Shown: in pieces, positions 17,276-26,246 of the stretch | How positions within the stretch are numbered: the first letter of the stretch is position 1 | How the letters are laid out: the number at the start of each line of letters is the position of its first letter | Source of the DNA: an uncultured Clostridia bacterium | GTDB lineage: Bacteria; Bacillota; Clostridia; Monoglobales; Monoglobaceae | DNA length: 64,000 nucleotides | Reading direction: 5' to 3' | Assembly (NCBI GenBank): GCA_910580105.1 | Contig: CAJTWN010000008.1 | Span: 15,743-79,742 of the forward strand | Position numbers and translations under genes: made by a program | Notes under the pieces: model-generated | The model's input: only the letters and a program-made list of their open reading frames with translations | Databases searched by the model: none | What the model was told of the DNA's origin: nothing

Positions 17276-19033
17276 CTACATAATTTTAGCAACACCGCTG
17301 TATACCTGTCCGCGGGCACCATCTATCGTTATAATTGTTCCGTCTTTTAAAAGCTCTGTCGCTCCTTCAGCGCCGACAAGAACCGGAATATCCAACGTCA
17401 TTCCCACAACAGCCGCATGAGAAGTCAATCCCGGTTGTTCTGCAATAATTGCAGAGGCTTTCCGCAAAACGGCAATAATATCATTTGAAGTCTCTGGAAT
17501 AACCAGAATATCTCCATCTTTAAAATTCTTAATTGCTTCCGCATTATTTTTTGCAACGCAGACCGTACCGCTGACCGATTTTCTGGAAGTTCCTGTTGCT
17601 GTCAGCAAAACATCCCCTACAAGCTGAACTTTTAAAATGTTGGTCGTACCGCTGACCCCAACAGGCGCACCGCCGGTCAAAACAACAATATCACCTTTAT
17701 GTACAATGTTGGTCTGTTCCAAAGCTCTTTCAACAGCATGTTCAAACAGTGCATCAGATGTCTTTTTCATAGACGTCCGGATCGGTGTAACTCCCCAGGA
17801 AAGTCCCAGCTGCTGATACACCTTTTCCCGCATTGCTCCGGCAATGATAGGACAATTGGGCCGATACCCAGAAATTGTCCGCGGCGTATAACCTGATTTC
17901 GTTACAGTAATAATTGCTGTGGCTCCCAAATCATGGGCAGTCGTACAGGTTGAGTGTCCAATTGCGTGCGTCACACTGATTTTCTCGGTCATGTGTACAT
18001 TTTCAAACCGTTTAATATAGTTAATATCCCGCTCTGCCATACGGCAAATCTGCGCCATAGAACGCAGCGCCAGCACCGGATATTGCCCAACGGCAGTTTC
18101 ACCGGAAAGCATAACCGCCGATGTTCCGTCATAGACCGCATTTGCCACATCCGAAGTTTCTGCACGAGTGGGCCTTGGGTTATGTGTCATAGACTCCAGC
18201 ATTTGGGTCGCTGTAATTACCATCTTGCTGGAACTATAGCAACTTTCAATTAAAAATTTCTGAATTGCCGGCAGTTCCTCAAATGGGATTTCTACGCCCA
18301 TATCCCCGCGGGCAACCATAATGCCATCGCTGACTTTCAGGATTTGTTCAATATTTTCAACACCTTCGCGGTTTTCAATTTTGGCAATAATTAGAATATC
18401 ATTCCCGCCATTTTGTTCCAGTACACGTTTTACTTCCAATACATCGTAAGCAGAACGCACGAAGGAAGCCGCAATAAAATCAACGCCCTGCGAAATACCA
18501 AACTTGATATCTTCCACGTCTTTCTCACTCATATAGTCCATGGTTAAATGAACATCAGGAACATTAATACTCTTATGGTTACTGACAGGGCCGCCATTCA
18601 AAACACGGCAGACAACTTTTTCCCCCTCAATGGCGGTAACCTTCATTTCAATCAAACCATCATCAATCAAAATCCGGGTCCCAATCTGCACATCTTCCGC
18701 AAGCCCCGCATAAGAAATAGGGATAATTTCCTCTGTTCCCTCAAGTTCTTCCGGTGTCAAGGTAAGGAGCTGACCGGTTGTTAACATGACCTTTCCGTCT
18801 TTAAAATTTCCAGTCCGCACTTCCGGTCCTTTTGTATCAAGCAAAATTGGAATTGGAAGCTGCAGCTCTTCCCGCAATTTTTTCACCATATCAATTCGCT
18901 TTTTCTGCTCTTCATGTGTACCATGAGAAAAATTCAGGCGCGCCGTATTCATCCCTGCCTGCATCAATTCCCGCAGAACAGCCGAATCATCTGTTGACGG
19001 ACCAAGTGTACAAATAATTTTTGTCTTCCTCAT
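17276..19033 (-). CDS. pyk: Pyruvate kinase with C-terminal PEP-utiliser mobile domain
   Basis: Catalyses PEP + ADP to pyruvate + ATP. At 585 aa it is the long Bacillus/Clostridium form. The N-terminus MRKTKIICTLGPSTDD, the active-site stretch MVARGDMGVEIPFE and SGETAVGQYP are conserved. The last ~90 residues (GDILVIPETSNDI, then GLTSHAAVVGM with the His) form the extra domain related to the PEP synthase swivelling domain. It follows mtrB by 29 bases. Confidence 0.97.
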   Translation of the reverse strand: MRKTKIICTLGPSTDDSAVLRELMQAGMNTARLNFSHGTHEEQKKRIDMVKKLREELQLPIPILLDTKGPEVRTGNFKDGKVMLTTGQLLTLTPEELEGTEEIIPISYAGLAEDVQIGTRILIDDGLIEMKVTAIEGEKVVCRVLNGGPVSNHKSINVPDVHLTMDYMSEKDVEDIKFGISQGVDFIAASFVRSAYDVLEVKRVLEQNGGNDILIIAKIENREGVENIEQILKVSDGIMVARGDMGVEIPFEELPAIQKFLIESCYSSSKMVITATQMLESMTHNPRPTRAETSDVANAVYDGTSAVMLSGETAVGQYPVLALRSMAQICRMAERDINYIKRFENVHMTEKISVTHAIGHSTCTTAHDLGATAIITVTKSGYTPRTISGYRPNCPIIAGAMREKVYQQLGLSWGVTPIRTSMKKTSDALFEHAVERALEQTNIVHKGDIVVLTGGAPVGVSGTTNILKVQLVGDVLLTATGTSRKSVSGTVCVAKNNAEAIKNFKDGDILVIPETSNDIIAVLRKASAIIAEQPGLTSHAAVVGMTLDIPVLVGAEGATELLKDGTIITIDGARGQVYSGVAKIM

Positions 19034-19062
19034 ACTGTAAATTCCTCCAAATTTGACGCTAT

Positions 19063-19287
19063 TTATTTACCAACTTCAACAATTCCCATTTTCGTATACA
19101 GTTTCGCTCTGCCCCTGATTTTTATTGCAGAAGTCACTTCGGTAAACTGAGCAATGTACGCTTCGCCTTTATCTAATTTTTCTGTATGATGGAATTTAGT
19201 GTCTCTCCCCCGTGTCAAACCAATAATGGTCACACCATCCTCTTCCGCAACAATGGTAACATAATCACCGCCGGTAACAGTCTCCAT
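19063..19287 (-). CDS. mtrB: Tryptophan RNA-binding attenuation protein (TRAP)
   Basis: A 74-aa protein matching Bacillus TRAP almost along its length. Conserved blocks are VEDG-like EEDGVTIIGLTRGRDTKFHH, EKLDKGEAYIAQFTE and TSAIKIRG. These include the Lys and Arg residues that in B. subtilis TRAP contact GAG/UAG triplets, and the Thr residues that bind tryptophan. TRAP forms an 11-mer ring that, with tryptophan bound, wraps trp leader RNA. ATG 19287 has GGAGAAG upstream; the longer open frame has no signal. It lies immediately upstream of pyk, not beside mtrA (folE) or trp genes as in Bacillus. Confidence 0.93.
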   Translation of the reverse strand: METVTGGDYVTIVAEEDGVTIIGLTRGRDTKFHHTEKLDKGEAYIAQFTEVTSAIKIRGRAKLYTKMGIVEVGK

Positions 19288-19350
19288 ATTTCTTCTCCTT
19301 TTTCCTTTATTTAACCCTTCAATTTCTAACAAATCTACTTTCACATTTAG

Positions 19351-19380
19351 ATTATAATATAGATAGGCAAAAAAAGTCAA
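19351..19380 (-). promoter_or_regulatory. Sigma-A promoter for mtrB and probably pyk-pgsA
   Basis: Minus-strand TTGACT (19375-19380), 18-base spacer, TATAAT (19351-19356). The leader to mtrB is about 60 bases. Confidence 0.75.
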
Positions 19381-19409
19381 GAAGCATCTGCGTTATTTTC
19401 AAATTTTTA

Positions 19410-19438
19410 TTGAAATTTAATTTTTCCTGTGATATACT
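19410..19438 (+). promoter_or_regulatory. Sigma-A promoter for ilvE
   Basis: TTGAAA (19410-19415), 17-base spacer, TATACT (19433-19438), about 60 bases before the ilvE start. There is no room for a T-box leader. Confidence 0.75.
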
Positions 19439-19500
19439 AGATAAGATAATAAAACTTTTGTAATATTATGTATCAATGTTAAGAAAGAAGGCTCGTTACA

Positions 19501-20565
19501 ATGAACATCAGTATCACAAAAACAACAACACCCAGACCAAAGCCTGCGATGGAAAACCTGCCTTTTGGCAAATATTTTTCCGATCATATGTTTGTCATGG
19601 ACTATACAGAGGGAAAAGGCTGGCATGATGCCCGAATCGTTCCTTATGGCCCAATTGCCCTGGATCCTTCCGCTATGGTATTCCACTATGCACAGGAAAT
19701 TTTCGAAGGACTGAAAGCTTATAAAGCAAAAGACGGCCACGTGCGTCTCTTCCGTCCAAAGAAAAATTTTGAGCGTATGAACATATCCTGCGAAAGAATT
19801 GCCATTCCTCAGATAGACGTTGACTTTTGTGTTGAGGCCCTCAAACAGCTGGTGGAACTTGACAGAGACTGGATCCCTGAACAGGAAGGGGCATCTTTAT
19901 ACATCCGCCCCTTTATCATAGCAACAGATGAATATTTGGGCGTACGTCCTTCATCTACTTATAAATTCATGATTATTTGTTCACCCAGCGGCCTCTATTA
20001 CCCGGAAGGTCTGGACCCCGTTAAAATTTATGTTGAAGACAACTATGTCCGCACCGTCCGCGGCGGTACCGGCTTTACCAAAACCGGCGGCAACTATGCC
20101 GGCAGTATCAAAGCACAGGTCATTGCACATGAACGCGGGTATTCGCAAGTCTTATGGCTTGATGGTGTGGAACAAAAATATATTGAAGAAGTCGGTTCGA
20201 TGAACATTTTCTTCAAAATTGACGGTGAAGTTGTCACCCCGATGTTAAACGGAAGTATACTCAGCGGTATTACCCGTATGTCCACCATTGAACTGTTGAA
20301 AAAGTGGGGAATTCCCGTTTCTGAACGTAAAATTTCCATCCAGGAAGTATATGATGCTTACCAAACGGGAAAACTGGAAGAGTGTTTCGGCACCGGCACG
20401 GCAGCAATCATTTCTCCTGTTGGAGAACTTCGGTGGGATGAACATGTTATGACCATCAACAACAACCAAATCGGTGAAATTACCCAGAGAATTTTTGATA
20501 CCATCACCGGCATCCAAACGGGTACGATTGACGACGAAATGAATTGGGTCATTAAGGTTGACTAG
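19501..20565 (+). CDS. ilvE: Branched-chain amino acid aminotransferase
   Basis: A PLP-dependent class IV aminotransferase (354 aa, long BCAT type) interconverting Leu, Ile and Val with their 2-oxo acids. The PLP lysine is expected at K204 in GSIKAQVIA, and the E230-VGSMNIFF motif matches the family. It is a single gene with its own promoter and terminator. A GAAGG-like ribosome binding site precedes ATG 19501. Confidence 0.95.
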   Translation: MNISITKTTTPRPKPAMENLPFGKYFSDHMFVMDYTEGKGWHDARIVPYGPIALDPSAMVFHYAQEIFEGLKAYKAKDGHVRLFRPKKNFERMNISCERIAIPQIDVDFCVEALKQLVELDRDWIPEQEGASLYIRPFIIATDEYLGVRPSSTYKFMIICSPSGLYYPEGLDPVKIYVEDNYVRTVRGGTGFTKTGGNYAGSIKAQVIAHERGYSQVLWLDGVEQKYIEEVGSMNIFFKIDGEVVTPMLNGSILSGITRMSTIELLKKWGIPVSERKISIQEVYDAYQTGKLEECFGTGTAAIISPVGELRWDEHVMTINNNQIGEITQRIFDTITGIQTGTIDDEMNWVIKVD

Positions 20566-20591
20566 CAATTATATTTTATAGCTTACATAAG

Positions 20592-20625
20592 AAAAGGGCG
20601 GCAGAATTGTCGCCCTTCTTAATTT
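20592..20625 (+). terminator. Terminator after ilvE
   Basis: Stem AAGGGCG with CGCCCTT around a ten-base loop, then TCTTAATTT. Confidence 0.75.
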
Positions 20626-20665
20626 ATAATATCTCTTATATTTTTATTAAGAAAGGATGTTCGCT

Positions 20666-22147
20666 ATGAAACGCGGCAGCGGTATTCTCATGCACATTTC
20701 CTCCCTTCCCGGCCCCTATGGGATCGGTACATTGGGTAAAAACGCATACCAGTTTGTAGACTTTCTGGAAAAATCCGGCCAAAGTTACTGGCAGATTCTC
20801 CCTCTGGGGCCAACTACTTACGGAGACTCCCCCTATCAATCCTTTTCCACCTTTGCCGGAAATCCATACTTTATTGATTTTGATCTTCTTATAGATGAAG
20901 GCATTCTCTCCAAAAACGATTGTACCTTTTTTCCCTGGGATGAAAATCCTGAATTCATCAACTATTCTCTTCAATTTAACAATCGTTTTAAGGTCCTCCG
21001 TATTGCATATCAACAGGATAAAGATAACCATAAACATGAAATAATAAATTTCAGAAATCAAAACGCCAATTGGATAGAAGATTATGCCTTATATATGGCA
21101 TTAAAATATGAAAATGACATGAAATCCTATCAATTATGGGAACCGTCGCTCAAAACCAAAGAACCGGAAGCAATTGCAAAAGCCTGTATTCGTCTCCAAG
21201 ACGAAATCGATTTCTGGGTCTATATCCAATTTCTCTTTTTTAAGCAGTGGAATGCACTGAAAAAATATGCCAACCAAAAGGGAATCCAAATTATCGGCGA
21301 CCTGCCCATTTACGTTGCAGAAGACAGTGCAGACGCTTGGGCTTGTCACGAAATTTTACAGCTTAATGAAAATCGCACACCTATTGCAGTGGCTGGCTGC
21401 CCACCTGACTATTTTGCCGAAAAAGGCCAGCTTTGGGGAAACCCACTTTATGATTGGAAAAAGCTGAAGGAAACAGGATATAGATGGTGGATTCAGCGAA
21501 TACGTGCCGCCCTTTCCATGGTGGATATTCTGCGTATCGATCATTTCAGAGCATTTGATTCATATTACGCCATTCCCTATGGCCGAAAAGACGCGGTCAT
21601 TGGAAAATGGGAACCAGGACCAGGAAAAGATTTTTTTGATACGCTAGCTAAATCTTTTGGGAGAAAACCAAATATTATTGCAGAAGACTTGGGTGATTTA
21701 ACCGACTCCGTACGAGAACTTCTGCAATACACCAACTTTCCAGGCATGAAGGTTCTGCAGTTTGCCTTTCAACCGGGAGAAGACAACGACTATCTTCCCC
21801 ATAATTGCCCCCACAACAGCGTCACATATATCGGAACGCATGATAATGATACTCTGCGGGGTTGGATGGAAACCCAGCCTGAGGAAATTGCTTCTTTTGT
21901 AAAAGACTATATGCGCCTGGATAACACAGAGGGCTATCACATCGGATTTATCAAAGGATTGATGGCCACCCCTTCGGATACGATTATTCTGACCATTCAG
22001 GATTTATTATACCTTGGAACGAATGCACGAATGAATACGCCGTCCACTATAGGATGTAATTGGCAGTGGCGTCTTCCGGACATCCGGCTCTTGTCCGGGA
22101 CATTGGCTGAAACATTGCATAAAATCACCAAAACCTATCTTCGCTGA
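20666..22147 (+). CDS. malQ: 4-alpha-glucanotransferase (amylomaltase, GH77)
   Basis: Transfers alpha-1,4-glucan segments in glycogen or maltodextrin metabolism. It is 493 aa with the usual N-terminus RGSGILMHISSLPGPYGIG. The catalytic nucleophile is Asp in ILRIDHFRAF, the acid/base Glu is in NIIAEDLGDL, and the third acidic residue is in THDNDTLRGW. The start was set at ATG 20666, nine bases after GAAAGG; ATG 20657 is too close to that box. No other glycogen genes are adjacent. Confidence 0.95.
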   Translation: MKRGSGILMHISSLPGPYGIGTLGKNAYQFVDFLEKSGQSYWQILPLGPTTYGDSPYQSFSTFAGNPYFIDFDLLIDEGILSKNDCTFFPWDENPEFINYSLQFNNRFKVLRIAYQQDKDNHKHEIINFRNQNANWIEDYALYMALKYENDMKSYQLWEPSLKTKEPEAIAKACIRLQDEIDFWVYIQFLFFKQWNALKKYANQKGIQIIGDLPIYVAEDSADAWACHEILQLNENRTPIAVAGCPPDYFAEKGQLWGNPLYDWKKLKETGYRWWIQRIRAALSMVDILRIDHFRAFDSYYAIPYGRKDAVIGKWEPGPGKDFFDTLAKSFGRKPNIIAEDLGDLTDSVRELLQYTNFPGMKVLQFAFQPGEDNDYLPHNCPHNSVTYIGTHDNDTLRGWMETQPEEIASFVKDYMRLDNTEGYHIGFIKGLMATPSDTIILTIQDLLYLGTNARMNTPSTIGCNWQWRLPDIRLLSGTLAETLHKITKTYLR

Positions 22148-22162
22148 ACTGTGAATTTTTTC

Positions 22163-22191
22163 TTGCTTATTTCTATTCAAAATGCTATAAT
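22163..22191 (+). promoter_or_regulatory. Sigma-A promoter for valS
   Basis: TTGCTT (22163-22168), 17-base spacer, TATAAT (22186-22191). The transcript leader is only about 40 bases, so no T-box. Confidence 0.75.
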
Positions 22192-22239
22192 AGTAAAAGT
22201 TATCCGCAAAATCAGACAAAACCGAAAGGAGCGTTTCTT

Positions 22240-24867
22240 ATGGCAAAAGAACTTCCAAAAACATATGACCCGAAGCAGGTCGAACAAAAAATTTATGATA
22301 CCTGGGTTGAAAAAGGTTATTTTCATGCTGAGGTTGACCATGATAAAAAACCATTCACCATCGTCATTCCTCCGCCAAATGTCACCGGCCAATTGCATAT
22401 GGGGCACGCATTGGATGAAACCTTTCAGGATATTTTAATCCGTACAAAACGGATGCAGGGCTATAATGCTCTTTGGATTCCGGGAACCGACCACGCCGGT
22501 ATCGCCACGCAAATTAAGGTGGAAGAAGATATTCGCGTTAATGAAGGTCTTACCCGTTATGATCTTGGCCGTGAAGAATTTTTGAATCGGGTCTGGGCTT
22601 GGAAAGAAAAATTCGGCGACCGTATCATTAATCAGTTAAAAAAAATCGGTTGTTCCTGCGACTGGGACAGGGAACGGTTTACCATGGATGAAGGCTGTTC
22701 AAAAGCAGTAAAAGAAGTTTTTGTCAATCTTTACAACAAAGGCCTCATTTACCAGGGGTCCCGTATCATCAACTGGTGTCCGCACTGTATCACCGCACTC
22801 TCTGATGCGGAGGTTGAACACGAGGAACAGGCCGGACACTTCTGGCACATCAAATATCCAATCAAAGACGATGACGGTTACGTAATCATAGCCACCACCC
22901 GTCCGGAAACTCTTCTCGGCGATACTGCTGTTGCCGTCAATCCGGAAGATGAACGCTATCAGGATTTGATTGGCAAGACATTGATTCTTCCCCTGGTTAA
23001 TCGAGAAATCCCTGTAATCGCAGACGCGTATGTTGACAAAGAATTTGGTACCGGCTGTGTAAAAATTACACCTGCCCATGACCCCAACGACTTCGAGGTC
23101 GGACAACGCCATCATCTGGAACAAATCCGCATAATGAATGATGATGCGACCATCAACAGTTATGGCGGCAAATATGAAGGAATGGATCGCTATGAAGCAA
23201 GAAAGGCAATCGTAAAGGATCTGGAAGACCTTGGCCTCCTTGTCAAAGTTGAAGATCATAGCCATAACGTTGGCCAATGTTACCGCTGCGGTACAACTGT
23301 AGAGCCTATCACTTCTAAGCAATGGTTTGTAAAGATGAAACCTTTGGCACAGCCAGCCATTGATGCTGTAAAAAACGGCGATACAAATTTTGTTCCTGAA
23401 CACTTTGAAAAAGTATATTTCCACTGGCTGGAAAATATCCGCGACTGGTGTATTTCCCGTCAGCTGTGGTGGGGACACCAGATACCAGCCTTTTACTGTG
23501 ATGACTGCGGTGAAATGGTTGTAACCAAGGAAGATTCTCCTGTATGTTCCAAATGCGGCAAACCAATGCGGCAAGACCCAGACACACTGGACACCTGGTT
23601 CAGTTCTGCTCTCTGGCCTTTTTCAACCTTGGGATGGCCGGACAAAACACCGGAACTTGCATATTTCTATCCGACCAGCACATTAGTCACCGGATATGAC
23701 ATCATCCCCTTCTGGGTTATGCGAATGATGTTCTCCGGCCTGGAACATACCGGTCAGGTTCCCTTCCGCGATGTGTACATCCATGGTCTTGTCCGTGACA
23801 GTCAGGGCAGAAAGATGAGCAAATCCCTGGGCAATGGTATTGACCCTCTTGAAATTATAGACCAATACGGTGCAGATGCTCTGCGCTTTACCCTTGCAAC
23901 CGGTAATTCACCGGGCAACGATATGCGCTTTTATATTGAACGTGTAGAAGCGAGCCGGAACTTTGCAAACAAAATTTGGAATGCTTCCCGTTTTGTTCTT
24001 ATGAACCTGAATATAACAGATTATGTGATTCCAGACAAAAATGCGCTTTGCCTGGAGGATCAATGGATCCTTTCCGAATATAATACACTTGTCAAAGAAG
24101 TGACTGAAAACTTGGATAAGTACGAGCTTGGAATTGCCGTTTCCAAACTCTATGACTTCATTTGGGATAAATTCTGTGACTGGTATATCGAACTTGTAAA
24201 ACCTCGTTTCTTTGAAGAAGGAGAAAGTAATGTTACTGCACAGCAGGTTTTGGTCTATGTTCTTTCCAATACGCTGAAACTTCTGCATCCCTTTATGCCT
24301 TTTATTACCGAAGAGATTTGGCAGGCTCTGCCTCACGACGGCGAGAGCATAATGATTTCTGATTTCCCGGTCTATAATGACTGCTGGAAAAACACAAAAG
24401 CTGAACAGGATATGCAGCTTATTATGGGAGCGATTAAGGGCGTACGAAACATTCGCAGTGAAATGAATGTACCGCCCTCTAAAAAATCAAAACTTTTTAT
24501 CATTACTGATGAAAAAGAAATTTTCCTTCAGGGAGAAAAATTCTATCAAAAATTAGCTTCCGCTTCTGATGTTGCATTTTGCGGCAATGCTTCTGAAGCA
24601 CCGGAAAACAGCGTTTCTGTCGTTGTTGAAGGCGCCGAAATACGGATGCCCCTTGATGAACTGGTTGACCGAGAAAAAGAAATCATCCGTTTGGAAAAGG
24701 AACAAAAACGTTTAGAAGGTGAAATCAAACGCGTTGAAGGCAAATTAAACAACAAAGGATTCACAGAAAAAGCTCCCGCCCATGTGGTTGAAGAAGAACG
24801 CAAAAAAGGTGAAAGCTATCAGGAGATGTTGGAAAAAGTAATTGAAAGCCTTGCAAAATTAAAATAA
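22240..24867 (+). CDS. valS: Valyl-tRNA synthetase
   Basis: A class I synthetase of 875 aa. The HIGH motif is HMGH at residues 53-56, KMSKS is at about 525-529 (GRKMSKSLGNGIDP), and an editing domain lies between them (ATTRPETLLGDTAVAVNP). A zinc-ribbon-like CDDCGEMVVT...CSKCGK insertion is present. A C-terminal coiled coil of charged residues (EKEIIRLEKEQKRLEGE) binds tRNA-Val. It is a single gene with its own promoter and terminator. Confidence 0.97.
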   Translation: MAKELPKTYDPKQVEQKIYDTWVEKGYFHAEVDHDKKPFTIVIPPPNVTGQLHMGHALDETFQDILIRTKRMQGYNALWIPGTDHAGIATQIKVEEDIRVNEGLTRYDLGREEFLNRVWAWKEKFGDRIINQLKKIGCSCDWDRERFTMDEGCSKAVKEVFVNLYNKGLIYQGSRIINWCPHCITALSDAEVEHEEQAGHFWHIKYPIKDDDGYVIIATTRPETLLGDTAVAVNPEDERYQDLIGKTLILPLVNREIPVIADAYVDKEFGTGCVKITPAHDPNDFEVGQRHHLEQIRIMNDDATINSYGGKYEGMDRYEARKAIVKDLEDLGLLVKVEDHSHNVGQCYRCGTTVEPITSKQWFVKMKPLAQPAIDAVKNGDTNFVPEHFEKVYFHWLENIRDWCISRQLWWGHQIPAFYCDDCGEMVVTKEDSPVCSKCGKPMRQDPDTLDTWFSSALWPFSTLGWPDKTPELAYFYPTSTLVTGYDIIPFWVMRMMFSGLEHTGQVPFRDVYIHGLVRDSQGRKMSKSLGNGIDPLEIIDQYGADALRFTLATGNSPGNDMRFYIERVEASRNFANKIWNASRFVLMNLNITDYVIPDKNALCLEDQWILSEYNTLVKEVTENLDKYELGIAVSKLYDFIWDKFCDWYIELVKPRFFEEGESNVTAQQVLVYVLSNTLKLLHPFMPFITEEIWQALPHDGESIMISDFPVYNDCWKNTKAEQDMQLIMGAIKGVRNIRSEMNVPPSKKSKLFIITDEKEIFLQGEKFYQKLASASDVAFCGNASEAPENSVSVVVEGAEIRMPLDELVDREKEIIRLEKEQKRLEGEIKRVEGKLNNKGFTEKAPAHVVEEERKKGESYQEMLEKVIESLAKLK

Positions 24868-24912
24868 GCACATAATATTCTCCCATAAAAATTGAATTTA
24901 ACGCCAAAAATA

Positions 24913-24955
24913 AAAGAAAGAGATGAACATTTTGTTTGTATCTCTTTCTTTTTTA
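24913..24955 (+). terminator. Terminator after valS
   Basis: Stem AAAGAAAGAGAT with ATCTCTTTCTTT around a 15-base loop, continuing into TTTTTA. Confidence 0.8.
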
Positions 24956-25068
24956 TTATCTTATTTTTCTTCTATTTTAATGTAACACGTTCAAGAGCAT
25001 ATTGGCCGTCATATAAATATTCCTCTGTATTTATGGTAAAATAAACGGGAAAGGAAGTTGATGGTATT

Positions 25069-25917
25069 ATGAAAAAACATTTGACAAAAAACATGTTGAC
25101 AGAATTCAGACAGCATCTAATTGATGATGAAAAATCCTCTGCCACACTGGAAAAATATATGCGGGATTTAAAAACATTTTATTTGTGGCTAAACAACAGA
25201 AAATTGGAAAAAAGTATCGTGATTGCATACAAAGAATATCTGATTAATAATTATCAAACCACAAGTGTAAATTCTATGCTTTCTTCGTTAAATAGTTTTT
25301 TCGTTTTCAATGGTTGGTATGCGTTGAAAGTAAAAACAATAAAGACACAAAAACAACTGTTCATCCCGTCCGAGAAAGAACTAACAAAAAATGAATATGA
25401 AAGACTATTAAGAACCGCATACAATAAAAAGAATAAACGCTTATATTATATCATGCAAACTATTTGCGCCAGCGGGATACGAATATCTGAACTGCAGTTT
25501 ATTACGGTTGAAGCGGTAAAAAGCAAAAAAGCCGAAGTAAGATGCAAAGGAAAAAACCGAACCATTATCCTGCCTGACAGTTTATGTAAAATCCTGAATA
25601 ATTATATAAAAGAAAGACATATAAAAAACGGCTGTATTTTCATAACAAAAAATGGAACGCCTATCAATCGTTCAAACATATGGACAGACATGAAAAAATT
25701 ATGCGATGAGGCCCAGGTTTCCCATTCCAAAGTTTTTCCTCATAATCTCCGCCATTTATTTGCTCGCACTTTTTATTCCCAGCAAAAAGATATTGTCCGC
25801 CTGGCTGATATACTTGGCCATTCAAATATGAATACCACACGAATTTATACCATTGAAAGCGGAGACATACACAGACAGATTCTTCAAAAGCTTGACCTTG
25901 TTTGTCCGTATATATAA
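25069..25917 (+). CDS. Tyrosine recombinase (Xer/invertase type)
   Basis: A 282-aa site-specific recombinase with an N-terminal SAM-like core-binding domain (about 8-95) and a C-terminal catalytic domain. All six catalytic positions are visible: R138 (ASGIRISEL), K160 or K162, H225 and R228 (HNLRHL), H251 (LGHSNM) and Y260 (RIYT). It is the stand-alone form, without a phage-type arm-binding domain. The stop codon is three bases before a 22-bp repeat whose inverted copy lies 200 bp further on, so it probably recombines those sites. Its codon use is more AT-rich than that of valS. It is not the housekeeping XerC/D by context, but that cannot be excluded by eye. Confidence 0.9.
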   Translation: MKKHLTKNMLTEFRQHLIDDEKSSATLEKYMRDLKTFYLWLNNRKLEKSIVIAYKEYLINNYQTTSVNSMLSSLNSFFVFNGWYALKVKTIKTQKQLFIPSEKELTKNEYERLLRTAYNKKNKRLYYIMQTICASGIRISELQFITVEAVKSKKAEVRCKGKNRTIILPDSLCKILNNYIKERHIKNGCIFITKNGTPINRSNIWTDMKKLCDEAQVSHSKVFPHNLRHLFARTFYSQQKDIVRLADILGHSNMNTTRIYTIESGDIHRQILQKLDLVCPYI

Positions 25918-25920
25918 AAA

Positions 25921-25942
25921 AACAACATAATTTGTATTATGT
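25921..25942 (+). repeat. Left inverted repeat of the candidate switch
   Basis: A 22-bp sequence beginning AACAACATAAT. It contains a dyad, ACATAAT and ATTATGT around a 4-bp centre TTGT, as expected for a tyrosine recombinase core site with two arms. Read on the minus strand it is followed by seven T, so it also resembles a weak terminator. Confidence 0.85.
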
Positions 25943-25980
25943 CGTTGAATAAACTTTTAAAATACATATGAATTTTTTTT

Positions 25981-26009
25981 ATTATAGCATCCGAATTATT
26001 TTTTGTCAA
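25981..26009 (-). promoter_or_regulatory. Perfect-consensus sigma-A promoter inside the invertible segment
   Basis: Minus-strand TTGACA (26004-26009), 17-base spacer, TATAAT (25981-25986). In the sequenced orientation it points back at the 3' end of the recombinase gene. If the segment inverts, it would point at the 74-aa gene at 26247. Confidence 0.85.
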
Positions 26010-26142
26010 TAAATTCTGGAATTTTCACATATAGGCTTCCTGTTTTCAGACCAAAGGCAAAAATATACTATGCCATGGTTTAATTCGTGTGAAAAAATGA
26101 TACAAACTTGTGTTTTTAAGCCACAACTATCATTGCCTTAGT

Positions 26143-26164
26143 ACATAATACAAATTATGTTGTT
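26143..26164 (-). repeat. Right inverted repeat of the candidate switch
   Basis: Exact reverse complement of 25921-25942 over 22 bp. Flanking bases differ on both sides, so the identity stops sharply. Outside this copy there is no T tract. Confidence 0.85.
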
Positions 26165-26178
26165 AATTAAAAGTAACT

Positions 26179-26207
26179 TTGAAAGTACAACTCAAATTGG
26201 TTACAAT
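26179..26207 (+). promoter_or_regulatory. Fixed promoter outside the invertible segment
   Basis: TTGAAA (26179-26184), 17-base spacer, TACAAT (26202-26207), about 40 bases before the start of the 74-aa gene. It would give constitutive expression on top of any switch-driven expression. Confidence 0.55.
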
Positions 26208-26246
26208 CCAATATTTAAAACTTATGATTGAAAGAGGCGAATAACA

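Larger units (their letters stand above)
25921..26164. mobile_element. Candidate invertible DNA element (promoter switch)
   Basis: Two identical 22-bp sequences in opposite orientation (25921-25942 and 26143-26164) bound a 200-bp AT-rich segment with no open frame. A consensus minus-strand promoter lies inside. The layout (tyrosine recombinase, inverted sites, internal promoter, downstream gene) matches known phase-variable switches such as those of Clostridioides difficile. Inversion itself is inferred; the sequence shows one orientation only. Confidence 0.7.

Noticed and set aside
19381..22239. T-box leaders for ilvE or valS
   Set aside because: Leaders are 40-60 bases long; no specifier loop or TGGNACCGCG-type T-box sequence. 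The same holds for proS and ileS.
24868..25068. A third copy of the recombinase site upstream of the recombinase
   Set aside because: Only CACATAAT (24876-24883) is shared, far short of the 22-bp site.
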